Below, one piece after another: positions 37,892-46,969 of a stretch of 64,000 bases of DNA. Numbering within the stretch: the stretch's first letter is position 1; each line of letters starts with the position of its first letter. The stretch spans positions 1 to 64,000 of the forward strand of contig JAJYCW010000004.1 of assembly GCA_021777995.1 (NCBI GenBank), in the 5' to 3' direction. The notes beneath the pieces were generated by a model. That model was not told the DNA's origin. It saw only the letters and a program-made list of their open reading frames with translations, and did not search any database. Both the position numbers and the translations under genes were made by a program. This DNA comes from a bacterium (lineage in GTDB: Bacteria > Armatimonadota > Chthonomonadetes > Chthonomonadales > Chthonomonadaceae).

Positions 37892-38185
37892 TTAAAGCCT
37901 TATAGACAAGGTTCTATCACTATTTTCATCCTGAGGATGAAGTCCCTTCGCAGGGATTCCATCTGATGTCTGCAAGACGTATCGGGCACGGGCTGCACGA
38001 AGCTGTGCCAGCCGCTTTATCGTCCGCAGTCGGTACTCTCCGCTGTCTGACTCGGCAATAGTGTCGGCAACGGGATCCATCAGCTTCATGAGCCGATCAA
38101 GAGCTTCCTGCTGAGAGGCATCATTAACCATTCTCAGCCCCCGCGCCATAAAATTGTCTTCAATATGGGCCAGTAACGCAGTCAC
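37892..38185 (-). CDS. Hypothetical small protein
   Basis: 97-aa polar, mostly helical protein with no recognised domain. It starts with GTG, preceded by AAAGGACGG at a proper distance, and its product has ordinary composition (Ala/Arg/Leu-rich helices around residues 50-70, ALDRLMKLMD earlier). It lies alone behind a shared terminator. I consider it real but uncharacterised; a cytosolic adaptor or remnant cannot be excluded. Confidence 0.5.
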   Translation of the reverse strand: MTALLAHIEDNFMARGLRMVNDASQQEALDRLMKLMDPVADTIAESDSGEYRLRTIKRLAQLRAARARYVLQTSDGIPAKGLHPQDENSDRTLSIRL

Positions 38186-38580
38186 TTTACCCGTCCTTTC
38201 CTGCTATGAGAACACTTTTCGTTCTCGTTGGGCTCTATCGGGCCTGGTAGCCCGGCAGCTCAGCACAATAATGAGCAAATGCTCGTCTTCACGATCAGTC
38301 GCCTCGTCCTTACCGCGCAATGCATGCCATTGCTGGAATGCGGCTCAGGCGCTCCTGTCGGATTATCCTCGTATCATGACCATGGTTCATCACAATAGAC
38401 ATGTTACCAAACCGTTTAGTTTCAGTTTTTATACGATTGATAATCGCTTAATTCGCGAATATATGGATATTTTGCTTGTCGCATCACTATTATGACACGA
38501 ATATCATTATTTTATCGGTGCTTTGCAGGATAATCTCTATGACGACTTGCGTCCTTCCAGCACTAATTAGAGCCACCCAC
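38186..38580. other. Intergenic region, no gene recognised
   Basis: About 395 bases between the end of the glycan operon and the start of the 97-aa gene. It should contain the promoter of the latter. I see no credible gene, RNA or repeat. Confidence 0.5.
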
Positions 38581-39633
38581 TCAATCTAGAGCAGCCTGCA
38601 TACACCTTCCTGACGGCTGTGATGAACCAACCGCGACTGTAACAGCACTGGTCGGTAAGTCACCATTGCAGGTATCCACACCAAATTGCGCAGCACGAAA
38701 CCACTTAACATAACGCCGAATACCGTCCCTAAAGCCTGTCGCAGGACGGTAGCCCAAATCCCTCACTGCCGCTGTAATGTCAGCAAAGGTCGTTCGCACG
38801 TCACCGGCCTGGTCTGGCATCCTCACAATCCTCGGCGTACAACCTAACTCCTCGGCAATGGCTGCAACCATGTCGCTCAGCGAGACAGGCGAGCTGTTGC
38901 CCAAGTTGTAGATGCTGTACCCTTTTGGCCGCTCCATCGCCCGCACAATTCCATCTACCGTATCAAGTACAAAGGTATAATCGCGGCTTGTGGAACCGTC
39001 ACCGAAAACTGGGACTGGCTGGTCCTTCGCGATTAAGTCGGTAAATCTTGCAATCGCAAGATCAGGTCGCTGCCTGGGCCCGAACACTGTAAAAAAGCGC
39101 AGGCATGTCGTATTCATTCCATAAACGTGATGAAAACTATGCGCCAAAGATTCGCACGCTTTTTTCGACGCAGCATAAGGTGACACCGACGAGTCGGTAC
39201 GATGCGTTTCCTTAAACGGTGTGTATTCGCTGTCGCCATATACCGATGATGACGACGCTAAGAGGAAATGGGACACTCCGGCGCGCCGACTGGCTTCTAA
39301 CATGCTGGCAGTACCTGCTACGTTGGCCACCATATAACCCTTTGGATCGGTAAGGGACGGCCGCACACCTGCCTTGGCTGCGAGATGAATGACCGCGTCT
39401 GGCCTGAAATCCGCAAGTACGCGGCACATCTCGCCCTCATTTAGAATGTCTTCATGTATCATAGCGAAGTTTTTGTGTGCCATGGCCCACCCCAGATTGC
39501 GGCGCTTTATGTCCGTAGAATAGAATGGGTCGAAGTTGTCCACTCCCATTACTTGTCTGCCATCCCTTAAGAGCCGGTCGCATAGATGAGATCCAATAAA
39601 ACCCGCCGCGCCTGTAACCAGTACATTCCTCAA
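38581..39633 (-). CDS. NAD-dependent nucleotide-sugar epimerase, probably UDP-glucuronate 4-epimerase
   Basis: Extended SDR enzyme (350 aa) that would convert UDP-glucuronate to UDP-galacturonate. NAD-binding TGAAGFIGSH is at residues 7-16, and the family-typical GVDNFDPFYSTDIKRRNL is near 30-47. SSSSVYGDS is near 128, and the catalytic YAASK near 153. Related 4,6-dehydratases and UDP-glucose 4-epimerases are less likely because of the DPFY motif. The start is TTG with AAGGAG 8 bases upstream. It is the last gene of the glycan operon, 67 bases after the ABC exporter. A 30-residue tail after about 315 lacks homology that I recognise. Confidence 0.83.
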   Translation of the reverse strand: MRNVLVTGAAGFIGSHLCDRLLRDGRQVMGVDNFDPFYSTDIKRRNLGWAMAHKNFAMIHEDILNEGEMCRVLADFRPDAVIHLAAKAGVRPSLTDPKGYMVANVAGTASMLEASRRAGVSHFLLASSSSVYGDSEYTPFKETHRTDSSVSPYAASKKACESLAHSFHHVYGMNTTCLRFFTVFGPRQRPDLAIARFTDLIAKDQPVPVFGDGSTSRDYTFVLDTVDGIVRAMERPKGYSIYNLGNSSPVSLSDMVAAIAEELGCTPRIVRMPDQAGDVRTTFADITAAVRDLGYRPATGFRDGIRRYVKWFRAAQFGVDTCNGDLPTSAVTVAVGSSQPSGRCMQAALD

Positions 39634-39700
39634 AGCCGTAACTCCTTAATATTGCAATAGTTGCAATTAATTCTAAACCGCTGCACCGCCCATAGCAATC

Positions 39701-41572
39701 CTATGCTGTAGCAGCGCTCGGTACGTAATCGCGCTGTAAGTTGCTCTGTTGCAGTTCATAAAGGCGCGCATACATTCCCTTTTGCCGCAGCAGTTCATCT
39801 GGTGATCCACTCTCAACGACCATGCCGTTCTCCATGACTAGTACCAGGTCAGCAAAACGTGTTGTCGTAAGGCGATGGGCAATCATGATTGTTGTTCTGC
39901 CGGAAGATGCTCGTTGCAACGCCTCCATCACCAGCATCTCCGAGAGAGTGTCCAAGCCGCTCGTTGGTTCGTCGAGAATCAGTATCGCAGCGTTGCGCAG
40001 TACTGCACGCGCGATGGCGATGCGTTGTTTCTGCCCACCCGAAAGCGATGCCCCACGCTCGGCTACGTGCGTATCCAGACCATCCGGCAGACTGCAGATA
40101 AAGTCCCAAATGTTTGCAGTTCGCGCGGCAAGTTCTATCTCCTCCTCTTTTGCGGTGCTGCAGCCAAACGTAATATTCTCACGCAAGGTTCCGCTAAACA
40201 GAAGCGCATCCTGCAGCACCAGGGCGACTTGCTCCCTCACTGATTGCACCTGAAAGGTGCGAATATCTTGACCGTCAATGAGTACTGTACCAAGGTTTGC
40301 ATCATATAAACGAGGAATAAGGCTGGCCAGCGTGCTTTTACCCGCGCCAGTGGAACCTACGATGGCCACCTGCTGGCCTGCTGGTATTTTGAGCGAAATA
40401 TCGTTAAGTATCGGACGTCCCGTAACGTACTCAAAACTGACATTCCGAAACTCAATGGTGCCATCAAACCTGGGCGCGACGATTGCGTCAGCGCGATCAT
40501 GCACCTCTGGCGTTTCGTCTAACACGGCCGCAACGCGTTCGAGTCCGATCACCGCTTTGTTTGCAATGAGGGACATACGCGCAAGCTGGCGCAACGGCCG
40601 GTACAGGCCAGTTACATAGGCAAAGAAGAGCACAACGTCGCCTGTGGTCAGCGCACCGCTTAATGCTCGCACCGTACCGTATCGCATAACTATCACCAGG
40701 CCCACCGCTGCGAGGATATCCACTGCGGGAGCAAGCTCTGCCTGAAACCGGTTCGTATCAAGATAAGCGTTCAGGCTGTTTTGGCCCTGAATGCGAAACA
40801 GTTGCTCCTGCCGGTCTTCCTGAGACAACCCCTGAACGATGCGAATTGACGCCAGCGTTTCTTGCGCAACGGATGCAAGCAAACCATCGCTCTGGCGGGC
40901 CCGTCTGGATGCCGACTTGATCAGCGTGGACGATCGATAGACCGCGATGGCCAGGAGCGGGACGATTAGCGTGGCTGCAATGGCGAATCGCCAGTCTAGC
41001 CAGAACATCATGCCGATCATTCCCACCAGCATAGCAGTATTGCTAAGCAGGCTTATAAGGCCAGTAGCTATAGCGTCTTGTACTGCCTGAATGTCAGAGG
41101 TCAACCGGGTCAAGAGGTCCCCAGTTCTGTGCGAATCGTGAAATCTTAGCGAAAGTCGCTGCAGGTGTGCGAACAGATCCTGACGAAGCTGAAAAATCAC
41201 CTTCTGCCCGACTTCCCCCATAATTCGCGCAGAGATGTAGGCTAAGGTTCCGGCGGCAGCAGCTATGCAGAGTGCAGCAACACACGCCCAGTTTAGTATC
41301 TGCATTCGAGTTAGGCCGCCGTGGTTCAGCCAGTGGCCGATGATGGGTGCACGCGTGTGGTGATGACGGCCACTAAGCACGAGGTCTATCACAACCTTAA
41401 GCGGCCAGGGCTTTATCACTGCTAGAACAGCACTCAAAAACGTGCAAATTGCCGCAACCGCCATCGGCATCTGGTACTGACGAACAATGGGCATTAGATA
41501 GAGGGGCCAGTTGCGCGATCTTGCCGCACGTGGTTTTGCAGCCACTGGCTCTTGATGCACAGCTTTACTCAT
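39701..41572 (-). CDS. ABC exporter (MsbA/lipid-flippase type)
   Basis: Full half-transporter (623 aa) with an exporter membrane domain (about 30-340) and an ATPase: Walker A GSTGAGKST near residue 405, signature LSGGQKQR near 510, Walker B LILDEPTSGLD, and switch His in MIAHRL. Such proteins flip lipid-linked oligosaccharides or other lipids, consistent with its place among glycosyltransferases. I prefer the ATG at 41572; the frame opens at 41587. The start overlaps the end of the MacB-type permease by 8 bases, so the two are translationally coupled. It could also supply ATPase function to that permease, although its membrane domain argues against it. Confidence 0.88.
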   Translation of the reverse strand: MSKAVHQEPVAAKPRAARSRNWPLYLMPIVRQYQMPMAVAAICTFLSAVLAVIKPWPLKVVIDLVLSGRHHHTRAPIIGHWLNHGGLTRMQILNWACVAALCIAAAAGTLAYISARIMGEVGQKVIFQLRQDLFAHLQRLSLRFHDSHRTGDLLTRLTSDIQAVQDAIATGLISLLSNTAMLVGMIGMMFWLDWRFAIAATLIVPLLAIAVYRSSTLIKSASRRARQSDGLLASVAQETLASIRIVQGLSQEDRQEQLFRIQGQNSLNAYLDTNRFQAELAPAVDILAAVGLVIVMRYGTVRALSGALTTGDVVLFFAYVTGLYRPLRQLARMSLIANKAVIGLERVAAVLDETPEVHDRADAIVAPRFDGTIEFRNVSFEYVTGRPILNDISLKIPAGQQVAIVGSTGAGKSTLASLIPRLYDANLGTVLIDGQDIRTFQVQSVREQVALVLQDALLFSGTLRENITFGCSTAKEEEIELAARTANIWDFICSLPDGLDTHVAERGASLSGGQKQRIAIARAVLRNAAILILDEPTSGLDTLSEMLVMEALQRASSGRTTIMIAHRLTTTRFADLVLVMENGMVVESGSPDELLRQKGMYARLYELQQSNLQRDYVPSAATA

Positions 41573-42800
41573 ATCTGAGGGCCTCAATTGGATTCATGGA
41601 TGCCGCCTTACGCGCAGGATAAATGCCGAAGAAGAGACCTACTAAAGCAGATACCAGCATTGCAGTGATAACTGAACTTGCAGTAACCACCGCAGCCCAG
41701 TGAAGTATATTCACAAAACAGAATACACTTCCCACCCCAATTGATACACCAGCGAAGCCACCAAGTAGGGCCATGATCAATGCCTCTATGAGAAATTGAA
41801 GGAGAATATCTCGCCTACGGGCACCAATTGCCTTTCGCACCCCTATTTCACGGGTGCGTTCCTGCACAGAAACGAGCATGATATTCATGATGCCTATGCC
41901 CCCTACCACTAGCGAGACACTTGCAATACCGCCCAACAATATGGTCATTGACCGGGCCACACTGCTAGATGCCTGCAGTACCGCAGTCTGGTTGCGCACA
42001 GTAAAGTCATCTGGTGCGCCGGCGCTCACGTGAATCTGATGCCGCCTCTCGAGCAGGCGTGTAATCTGCTCCATAGCTACCGTCATCTCACTCTTTCGCG
42101 CTACCTGAATATCGATTTCGCTAAGCCACTTCTGGTTCAGTACACGGTAGATGGCAGTCGACATCGGTACCATTACGATGTCGTCTAGATCGTGGCCGGC
42201 TGAACTAGTGCCTTTGGGCTGCAGCACACCCTGTACTGTGAACATTGCGCCGTTAATTTCAACCGTTTGGCCCACGGGATTTAGGTTTTCGCTGCCGAAC
42301 AACGCAGCGACAACCGTGGTACCTAATAGAACTACACGCTTTCGCATCTGCTCGTCGTCGCCTGTAATGAAACTGCCGGCACGCACTGTACGGTTCATTA
42401 CAGAGGGAAACGACGGTGTGGTGCCTGTTAACTGTGCAGAGGCAACCTGGTCGCCGTCGCGTACCTGTACCATCCCTCGTACCAATGGACAGGCACCGGT
42501 TACCAGGTCGGGAAACGACCTCTGTATCATGTGATAGTCATTTAAGGTTAGCGTGGTGGTGGTGTCCGGACTGATACCCGGAAGGTGCTTGAATTTTGCA
42601 TTTCCCGGCGTAACAGAGATTAGATTTACCCCTAGCTCTTTTACTGCCGCCTGCACTTTTGCCGAGGCACCATTTCCAATAGAAACCATCGCAATGACCG
42701 ACCCAACGCCGATGATGATACCAAGCATGGTAAGCAACGTCCGCATCTTGTTAGTCAACAGGGCAGCTATAGCAACCTGAAAGCAGGTAACAATCGGCAT
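41565..42800 (-). CDS. MacB/FtsX-type permease without ATPase domain
   Basis: Inner-membrane permease (411 aa from the ATG at 42800). First helix MRTLLTMLGIIIGVGSVIA, periplasmic domain (about 60-280), then the FtsX core with QERTREIGVRKAIGARR near residue 310. The usual N-terminal ATPase of MacB is absent. It starts 4 bases after the MacA-like gene and overlaps the ABC exporter gene, so it is part of the same operon. Together with the adaptor it could form a MacAB-like export or envelope-stress complex that borrows an ATPase. Confidence 0.88.
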   Translation of the reverse strand: MPIVTCFQVAIAALLTNKMRTLLTMLGIIIGVGSVIAMVSIGNGASAKVQAAVKELGVNLISVTPGNAKFKHLPGISPDTTTTLTLNDYHMIQRSFPDLVTGACPLVRGMVQVRDGDQVASAQLTGTTPSFPSVMNRTVRAGSFITGDDEQMRKRVVLLGTTVVAALFGSENLNPVGQTVEINGAMFTVQGVLQPKGTSSAGHDLDDIVMVPMSTAIYRVLNQKWLSEIDIQVARKSEMTVAMEQITRLLERRHQIHVSAGAPDDFTVRNQTAVLQASSSVARSMTILLGGIASVSLVVGGIGIMNIMLVSVQERTREIGVRKAIGARRRDILLQFLIEALIMALLGGFAGVSIGVGSVFCFVNILHWAAVVTASSVITAMLVSALVGLFFGIYPARKAASMNPIEALRYE

Positions 42801-42804
42801 TCCC

Positions 42805-44511
42805 TTAAGTTCCCTTTTCGACCGAATCAGGCACCGATGCTGGATTAATGTCCTTGTTCCCGTGGTTACCTGCGACCACAACAACAGTTGTTGCTGTGAT
42901 ATCACCAGTGATCTCTGTAAACCCGTCTACGGTTGATCCAGTGGTAATTGGGACACGACGAACTGTGGTTCCGGTTTCAGCTAGGATATACGCGCCTCGG
43001 GTGCCCCAGTGGATGGCTGAGACCGGCACGGTGAGCGCTCCGCGATGCACGCCAGTATCAATGGCAATAGTTGCTGTCATATCTGGGCGGATTCCAGGAG
43101 GTAACCGATCGAATCCGCACACCACATCGTACGTCACGACATTCTGTTGAAGGGTCGACGATGGTGCTATGCGAATAACATGTCCTTCGTAGGGATGATC
43201 AGGAAAACTGTCTACGGTAATCTCAACTCGCTGGCCGGGCCGAACCTTGCCTATATCTGTTTCATCAACGTACGCGTCAACCTGCAGCTTTCGCAGATCT
43301 GCTACTACCACTAACGTAGGTGCCGACAACCCGGCCGCCACAGTTTCCCCCTGCTGGCTGGCCAACGTCAATACCGTGCCGGAAATTGGAGTAACAATGC
43401 GGTCTTTATTCTTTAGATCCTGATAATAATTCACCTGAGCTGCAGCAAGACGCACTGCCTGTTGAGCTGCAGCGATGTCCTGCAGTTTCATCGAATTCTG
43501 AACGGTTTCGGCTCTGGTAAGCTGTACCTGGTTTAGCGCCTTGTTGTATGCGTCGCGTTGCTGTGCCACAGACATAGGCAGCGCTGCGTCCCGCCTTGCA
43601 AGCGCACGTTCTGCTGCCAAACCTTCACTTGCTGTAACGAGATCCTGGCGAGCAGATTTTATCTGGAGCGGAAGGGATACGCGAAGCGTTGCAAGCTGTT
43701 GCTGCGCCGTCGCCAAATCGGCATCCGCGGAGAGCGCAGCAGCACGAGCAGCATCACAAACGGTAGGGGCGATGTAACCGCGATCTAATAAGGCTTGATC
43801 GCGCTTGTAATCAGCCTGCGCATTATCGTAGGCAGCCTTGGCCTTGAGTACTAAGGCTTCGGCAGCTGCCACCTGAGAATTCTGTGTACCTGTAAGCAAT
43901 CCTAGTTTGGCCTTTGCCGACTTAACCGCGGCAACAGCCTGGCTTAGTGCGGCTGCAGTCTGTTGGGGCTGCTCTTTAGCGACAACTCTGCTCTGGTTGA
44001 GCTGTTCGCGACTTGCCATTGCGTCCTGACGAGCCTGAATAACCGCGTCCCTGTCCTGGGCAAACTGCAAGGCAGCGGCAGATCGCTGTTGGGCAAGTCG
44101 AGTCCTTGCCGTTTGTAGATTCGCCTCAGACTGCTGGAGCTGGGCGCTCATTTCTGGCAGGTCCAAATCTGCAATTACCTGCCCCGCACGCACTGTTTGC
44201 CCTACTGTAGCATACAGTCGCGAGATACGACCGCTGACCTGCGATCCAATTTTCACTTGATAGCCCGTCTGCACACTCACTACACCAGATGCCTCAATTG
44301 TTTGGGGTATAGTTCGCACCTCAACAGATGCAGTCTTGAACTGGGACGTTCCTGCAGACTGGCGCCGTAGAGTCGCCCAGCCTAAGGAGAGCACTGCAAG
44401 CGAGCAGAGTATGAGGCTGGCAGCCCGCACTCGAATGGTATGAGCGGGAGTCGCCTGATCCGCCTGCTGCGGCGCGGGTGCATTCACCTCTCGGCGCAAA
44501 CCATTCATCAT
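42805..44511 (-). CDS. Periplasmic adaptor (MacA/HlyD-type membrane-fusion protein)
   Basis: Membrane-fusion protein (568 aa). N-terminal membrane anchor at about residues 28-45. A barrel-sandwich half follows (TGYQVKIGSQVSGRIS), then an unusually long coiled coil (about 110-340, many Gln/Ala repeats), the second lipoyl-like half (PISGTVLTLASQQGE) and beta-barrel/membrane-proximal domains. MacA proteins are usually about 370 aa, so the hairpin is clearly longer here, suggesting a deep or distant outer-membrane partner. The ATG overlaps the preceding glycosyltransferase stop (ATGA). No TolC-type gene is in the window. Confidence 0.87.
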   Translation of the reverse strand: MMNGLRREVNAPAPQQADQATPAHTIRVRAASLILCSLAVLSLGWATLRRQSAGTSQFKTASVEVRTIPQTIEASGVVSVQTGYQVKIGSQVSGRISRLYATVGQTVRAGQVIADLDLPEMSAQLQQSEANLQTARTRLAQQRSAAALQFAQDRDAVIQARQDAMASREQLNQSRVVAKEQPQQTAAALSQAVAAVKSAKAKLGLLTGTQNSQVAAAEALVLKAKAAYDNAQADYKRDQALLDRGYIAPTVCDAARAAALSADADLATAQQQLATLRVSLPLQIKSARQDLVTASEGLAAERALARRDAALPMSVAQQRDAYNKALNQVQLTRAETVQNSMKLQDIAAAQQAVRLAAAQVNYYQDLKNKDRIVTPISGTVLTLASQQGETVAAGLSAPTLVVVADLRKLQVDAYVDETDIGKVRPGQRVEITVDSFPDHPYEGHVIRIAPSSTLQQNVVTYDVVCGFDRLPPGIRPDMTATIAIDTGVHRGALTVPVSAIHWGTRGAYILAETGTTVRRVPITTGSTVDGFTEITGDITATTVVVVAGNHGNKDINPASVPDSVEKGT

Positions 44512-45683
44512 ATCGCCACCTTCGCTTTAACGACGCTCCACTCTGCAATTTGAAGTATTCGCCGGGTCGTGGCGGTCCATGTGTGCTTTTCACTAACCTG
44601 TCGACGTGCCGCCGCGCCCATTGAGAGCCTGGTTTGTGGCTGCGAGAGGAGCACCAATAGAGCATTTTGCAGATCTGCTATATCCCCTGGTGCGGTAAGC
44701 ATCCCTGAGACGCCGGAATCGATGATACACGGCATGTCACCGATATTGCTGGCGACCACAGCCATCCCCATGGCCATATACTCGTAGACTTTTAGCGGGG
44801 AGAAATAGAAGCCGTCAAGGTCGGGGTAAGGAGCTACACCAATGTCGATGGAAGCGAGATAAGCAGGCACCTGGGAGGGATCAATACCACTGGTAAACAC
44901 GATGTTGCAGGCAGGATGGCACGCTGCCATAGACTGCAGCAAAGCACGTTGGGGTCCGTCACCCACGATGAGCAGCCTGATGTTAGGCACCTGCCATGAA
45001 ACACCTACAAATGCTTGTATTAGCAGCTCTACGCCATGCCAAGGCTTCAGCCCGCCCAGAAACCCCACCGTAGTTACGTTGCTGTCTCCCAATGCCGGTG
45101 CCACGGATGGGCAGAACCGATCGACGTCTACTCCGTTTGGCACCAGATGCACTTTTCCGGTGGTGCCCGGCATGGTGCAAAGGTAATCTCGAACGCCGCT
45201 GGAGACGGCGAGTAGAGCTGACGCGGTTCTAAATACCGTTCGTGCCGTTGCCTCGGCCGCATCGATGTTGACCAGCGTTCGATACCTCATCTGTTCTTCG
45301 ATGAGAGGCGCATTAACTTCTAGCAACCCAGGAATTCCACTGGCATAGGCATGCTCCATCGCAGCAGTGCTCCATAGCGAATACCGTTCATAGACAATAT
45401 CGAACGGCCCGCGATCCCGCAGCATTCCTAAGAGATCCGCATTGCCCGCGAGCGCCTTTAGCTCACGCGCTCCAGCGTCGCTAGACTTGGGTAACGCCGG
45501 CAATGGCACCACTTGGATCTGCTTCAAACGCTCGGGAATTTCCCCGTCTACATTTCGAGCGAAAAGAGTAACGTCCGCACCCTGTTCCAGCAAGCCTGCG
45601 ATCACCTCTCTCACGTGAACCGAACAGCCCTTTGAACCAAACACGGGGACTCCGGGATCCGCACACACGTAGGCGACTCTCAT
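44508..45683 (-). CDS. Glycosyltransferase family 4
   Basis: GT-B fold glycosyltransferase (391 aa), cytosolic face. N-terminal YVCADPGVPVFGSKGCSVHVRE with a Gly-rich loop, linker near 190, then NDP-sugar-binding features: VGFLGGLKPWHGVELLI, LLIVGDGPQRALL and the donor-site E-x7-E-like SPLKVYEYMAMGMAVVASN. The donor is unknown. It overlaps both neighbours (ATGA), indicating a tightly coupled operon for a surface polysaccharide. Confidence 0.87.
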   Translation of the reverse strand: MRVAYVCADPGVPVFGSKGCSVHVREVIAGLLEQGADVTLFARNVDGEIPERLKQIQVVPLPALPKSSDAGARELKALAGNADLLGMLRDRGPFDIVYERYSLWSTAAMEHAYASGIPGLLEVNAPLIEEQMRYRTLVNIDAAEATARTVFRTASALLAVSSGVRDYLCTMPGTTGKVHLVPNGVDVDRFCPSVAPALGDSNVTTVGFLGGLKPWHGVELLIQAFVGVSWQVPNIRLLIVGDGPQRALLQSMAACHPACNIVFTSGIDPSQVPAYLASIDIGVAPYPDLDGFYFSPLKVYEYMAMGMAVVASNIGDMPCIIDSGVSGMLTAPGDIADLQNALLVLLSQPQTRLSMGAAARRQVSEKHTWTATTRRILQIAEWSVVKAKVAI

Positions 45684-46942
45684 CGAAGTGCATCCTCCAG
45701 TTCCGCAACCGAGCGATTTTCTCTGTGCCCGGAGAATAACAGTCGGCGTCGCGCCGCATTCCTGTCGGCGTCAAAATCGTGGTCAATTAGCCGACGAGCA
45801 TTTCGACACAGCTTCACTCGCAGGTCTACGTCGTATAAAAGCTGATCTAACGCCGAGGCAAGCGCTGAGGCGTCCCGTTGTCGCACCATTAAACCTGTTT
45901 CATTGTCTTTCAGGATTTCTGGTATTCCGGTAACGTCCGTGGATACAACAGGAGTACCCAGGGCCATGGCCTCAAAGATAACGTTAGGCAACCCATCGCG
46001 GTCGCCATCATCCGCAACAATACATGGAAGTGTAAATGCAGCAGCAGATTGAACAATTGTGGCCACCTCAACATGCGGAAGGGGTCCTGCAAGCCTTACA
46101 ATATCACCGAGATGAAGCCTGTTTATCTGTTCCTGCAGTGTATTCTGTAAGGGCCCCGCCCCTATAATAACGCAAGTGAACTGTTTGCCAGCGTCTCTAA
46201 GAATGCTACATGCGTTAATGAGGTGCTCAAAACCCTTCTTCGGCACCAACCGGCCCACAGCAACAATAAGGTTCTGGCGGTAAACAGGCTCTTGATAGGT
46301 AAGTCGGTCGAGTTCAAGTCCGTTGTAAATGTGTTCGACCTTGGCAGCGGCTTCACCATAGGTATTCTGCAGGTGCCGCAGGTTATATTGCGTAATGGTA
46401 ACTACCGCCGACGCTTCTTCCAGCTTTCGCCGGATATCCTCATGATCCACGGTTTCGTGGTAAATATCTTTTGCTCGTGCCGTAAAACTGAATGGCACAC
46501 CTGTAAACAGCGACGCCAATCGACATACAGTTGCCGGCTGGTTCGAGAAGGGTGCGTGCAGATGGGTGATACGTAGCTGCTTCACCTTGAACGATAAGAG
46601 TGAAGCCTGGTACACGTTGCGAGCCTCCTCCCCCTTTGCCCGCTCTAGCAGGTGCCAGAAATCTGGAAACGTTTCAGACATTCGCTGCATGGTCTCCCAG
46701 AAGACGGATGGCACCAGTGCATCAACAGGTACTGGTTCGGACTGCGGCGGTAATGGCGGCATGTAGAGATAGTTTACATTTGCCTTTACCCGCGCAATAA
46801 TATCCTGAAAGTGATGATCATTTGGCGGGCGAAGTGCGAAGATTTCGACGGGTACCCCAGCCTCTTCGTGGGCTATAATTTCGCGAACAATAAATGTTTC
46901 AGAATAACGCGGATACCGTTTCACTACAAATCCCAACTTCAT
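45680..46942 (-). CDS. Glycosyltransferase family 4 (WcaL-like)
   Basis: GT-B glycosyltransferase (420 aa). It starts GFVVKRYPRYSETFIVREI, the typical opening of colanic-acid WcaL-type enzymes. Later come HLHAPFSNQPAT, VAVGRLVPKKGFEHLI and the donor site DGLPNVIFEAMALGTPVVSTD. The ATG has GGAGGC 9 bases upstream. It is 27 bases from the preceding operon member and overlaps the next. Confidence 0.87.
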   Translation of the reverse strand: MKLGFVVKRYPRYSETFIVREIIAHEEAGVPVEIFALRPPNDHHFQDIIARVKANVNYLYMPPLPPQSEPVPVDALVPSVFWETMQRMSETFPDFWHLLERAKGEEARNVYQASLLSFKVKQLRITHLHAPFSNQPATVCRLASLFTGVPFSFTARAKDIYHETVDHEDIRRKLEEASAVVTITQYNLRHLQNTYGEAAAKVEHIYNGLELDRLTYQEPVYRQNLIVAVGRLVPKKGFEHLINACSILRDAGKQFTCVIIGAGPLQNTLQEQINRLHLGDIVRLAGPLPHVEVATIVQSAAAFTLPCIVADDGDRDGLPNVIFEAMALGTPVVSTDVTGIPEILKDNETGLMVRQRDASALASALDQLLYDVDLRVKLCRNARRLIDHDFDADRNAARRRLLFSGHRENRSVAELEDALR

Positions 46943-46969
46943 AAGAAAATGCCTCCATGGTGTAACTGG

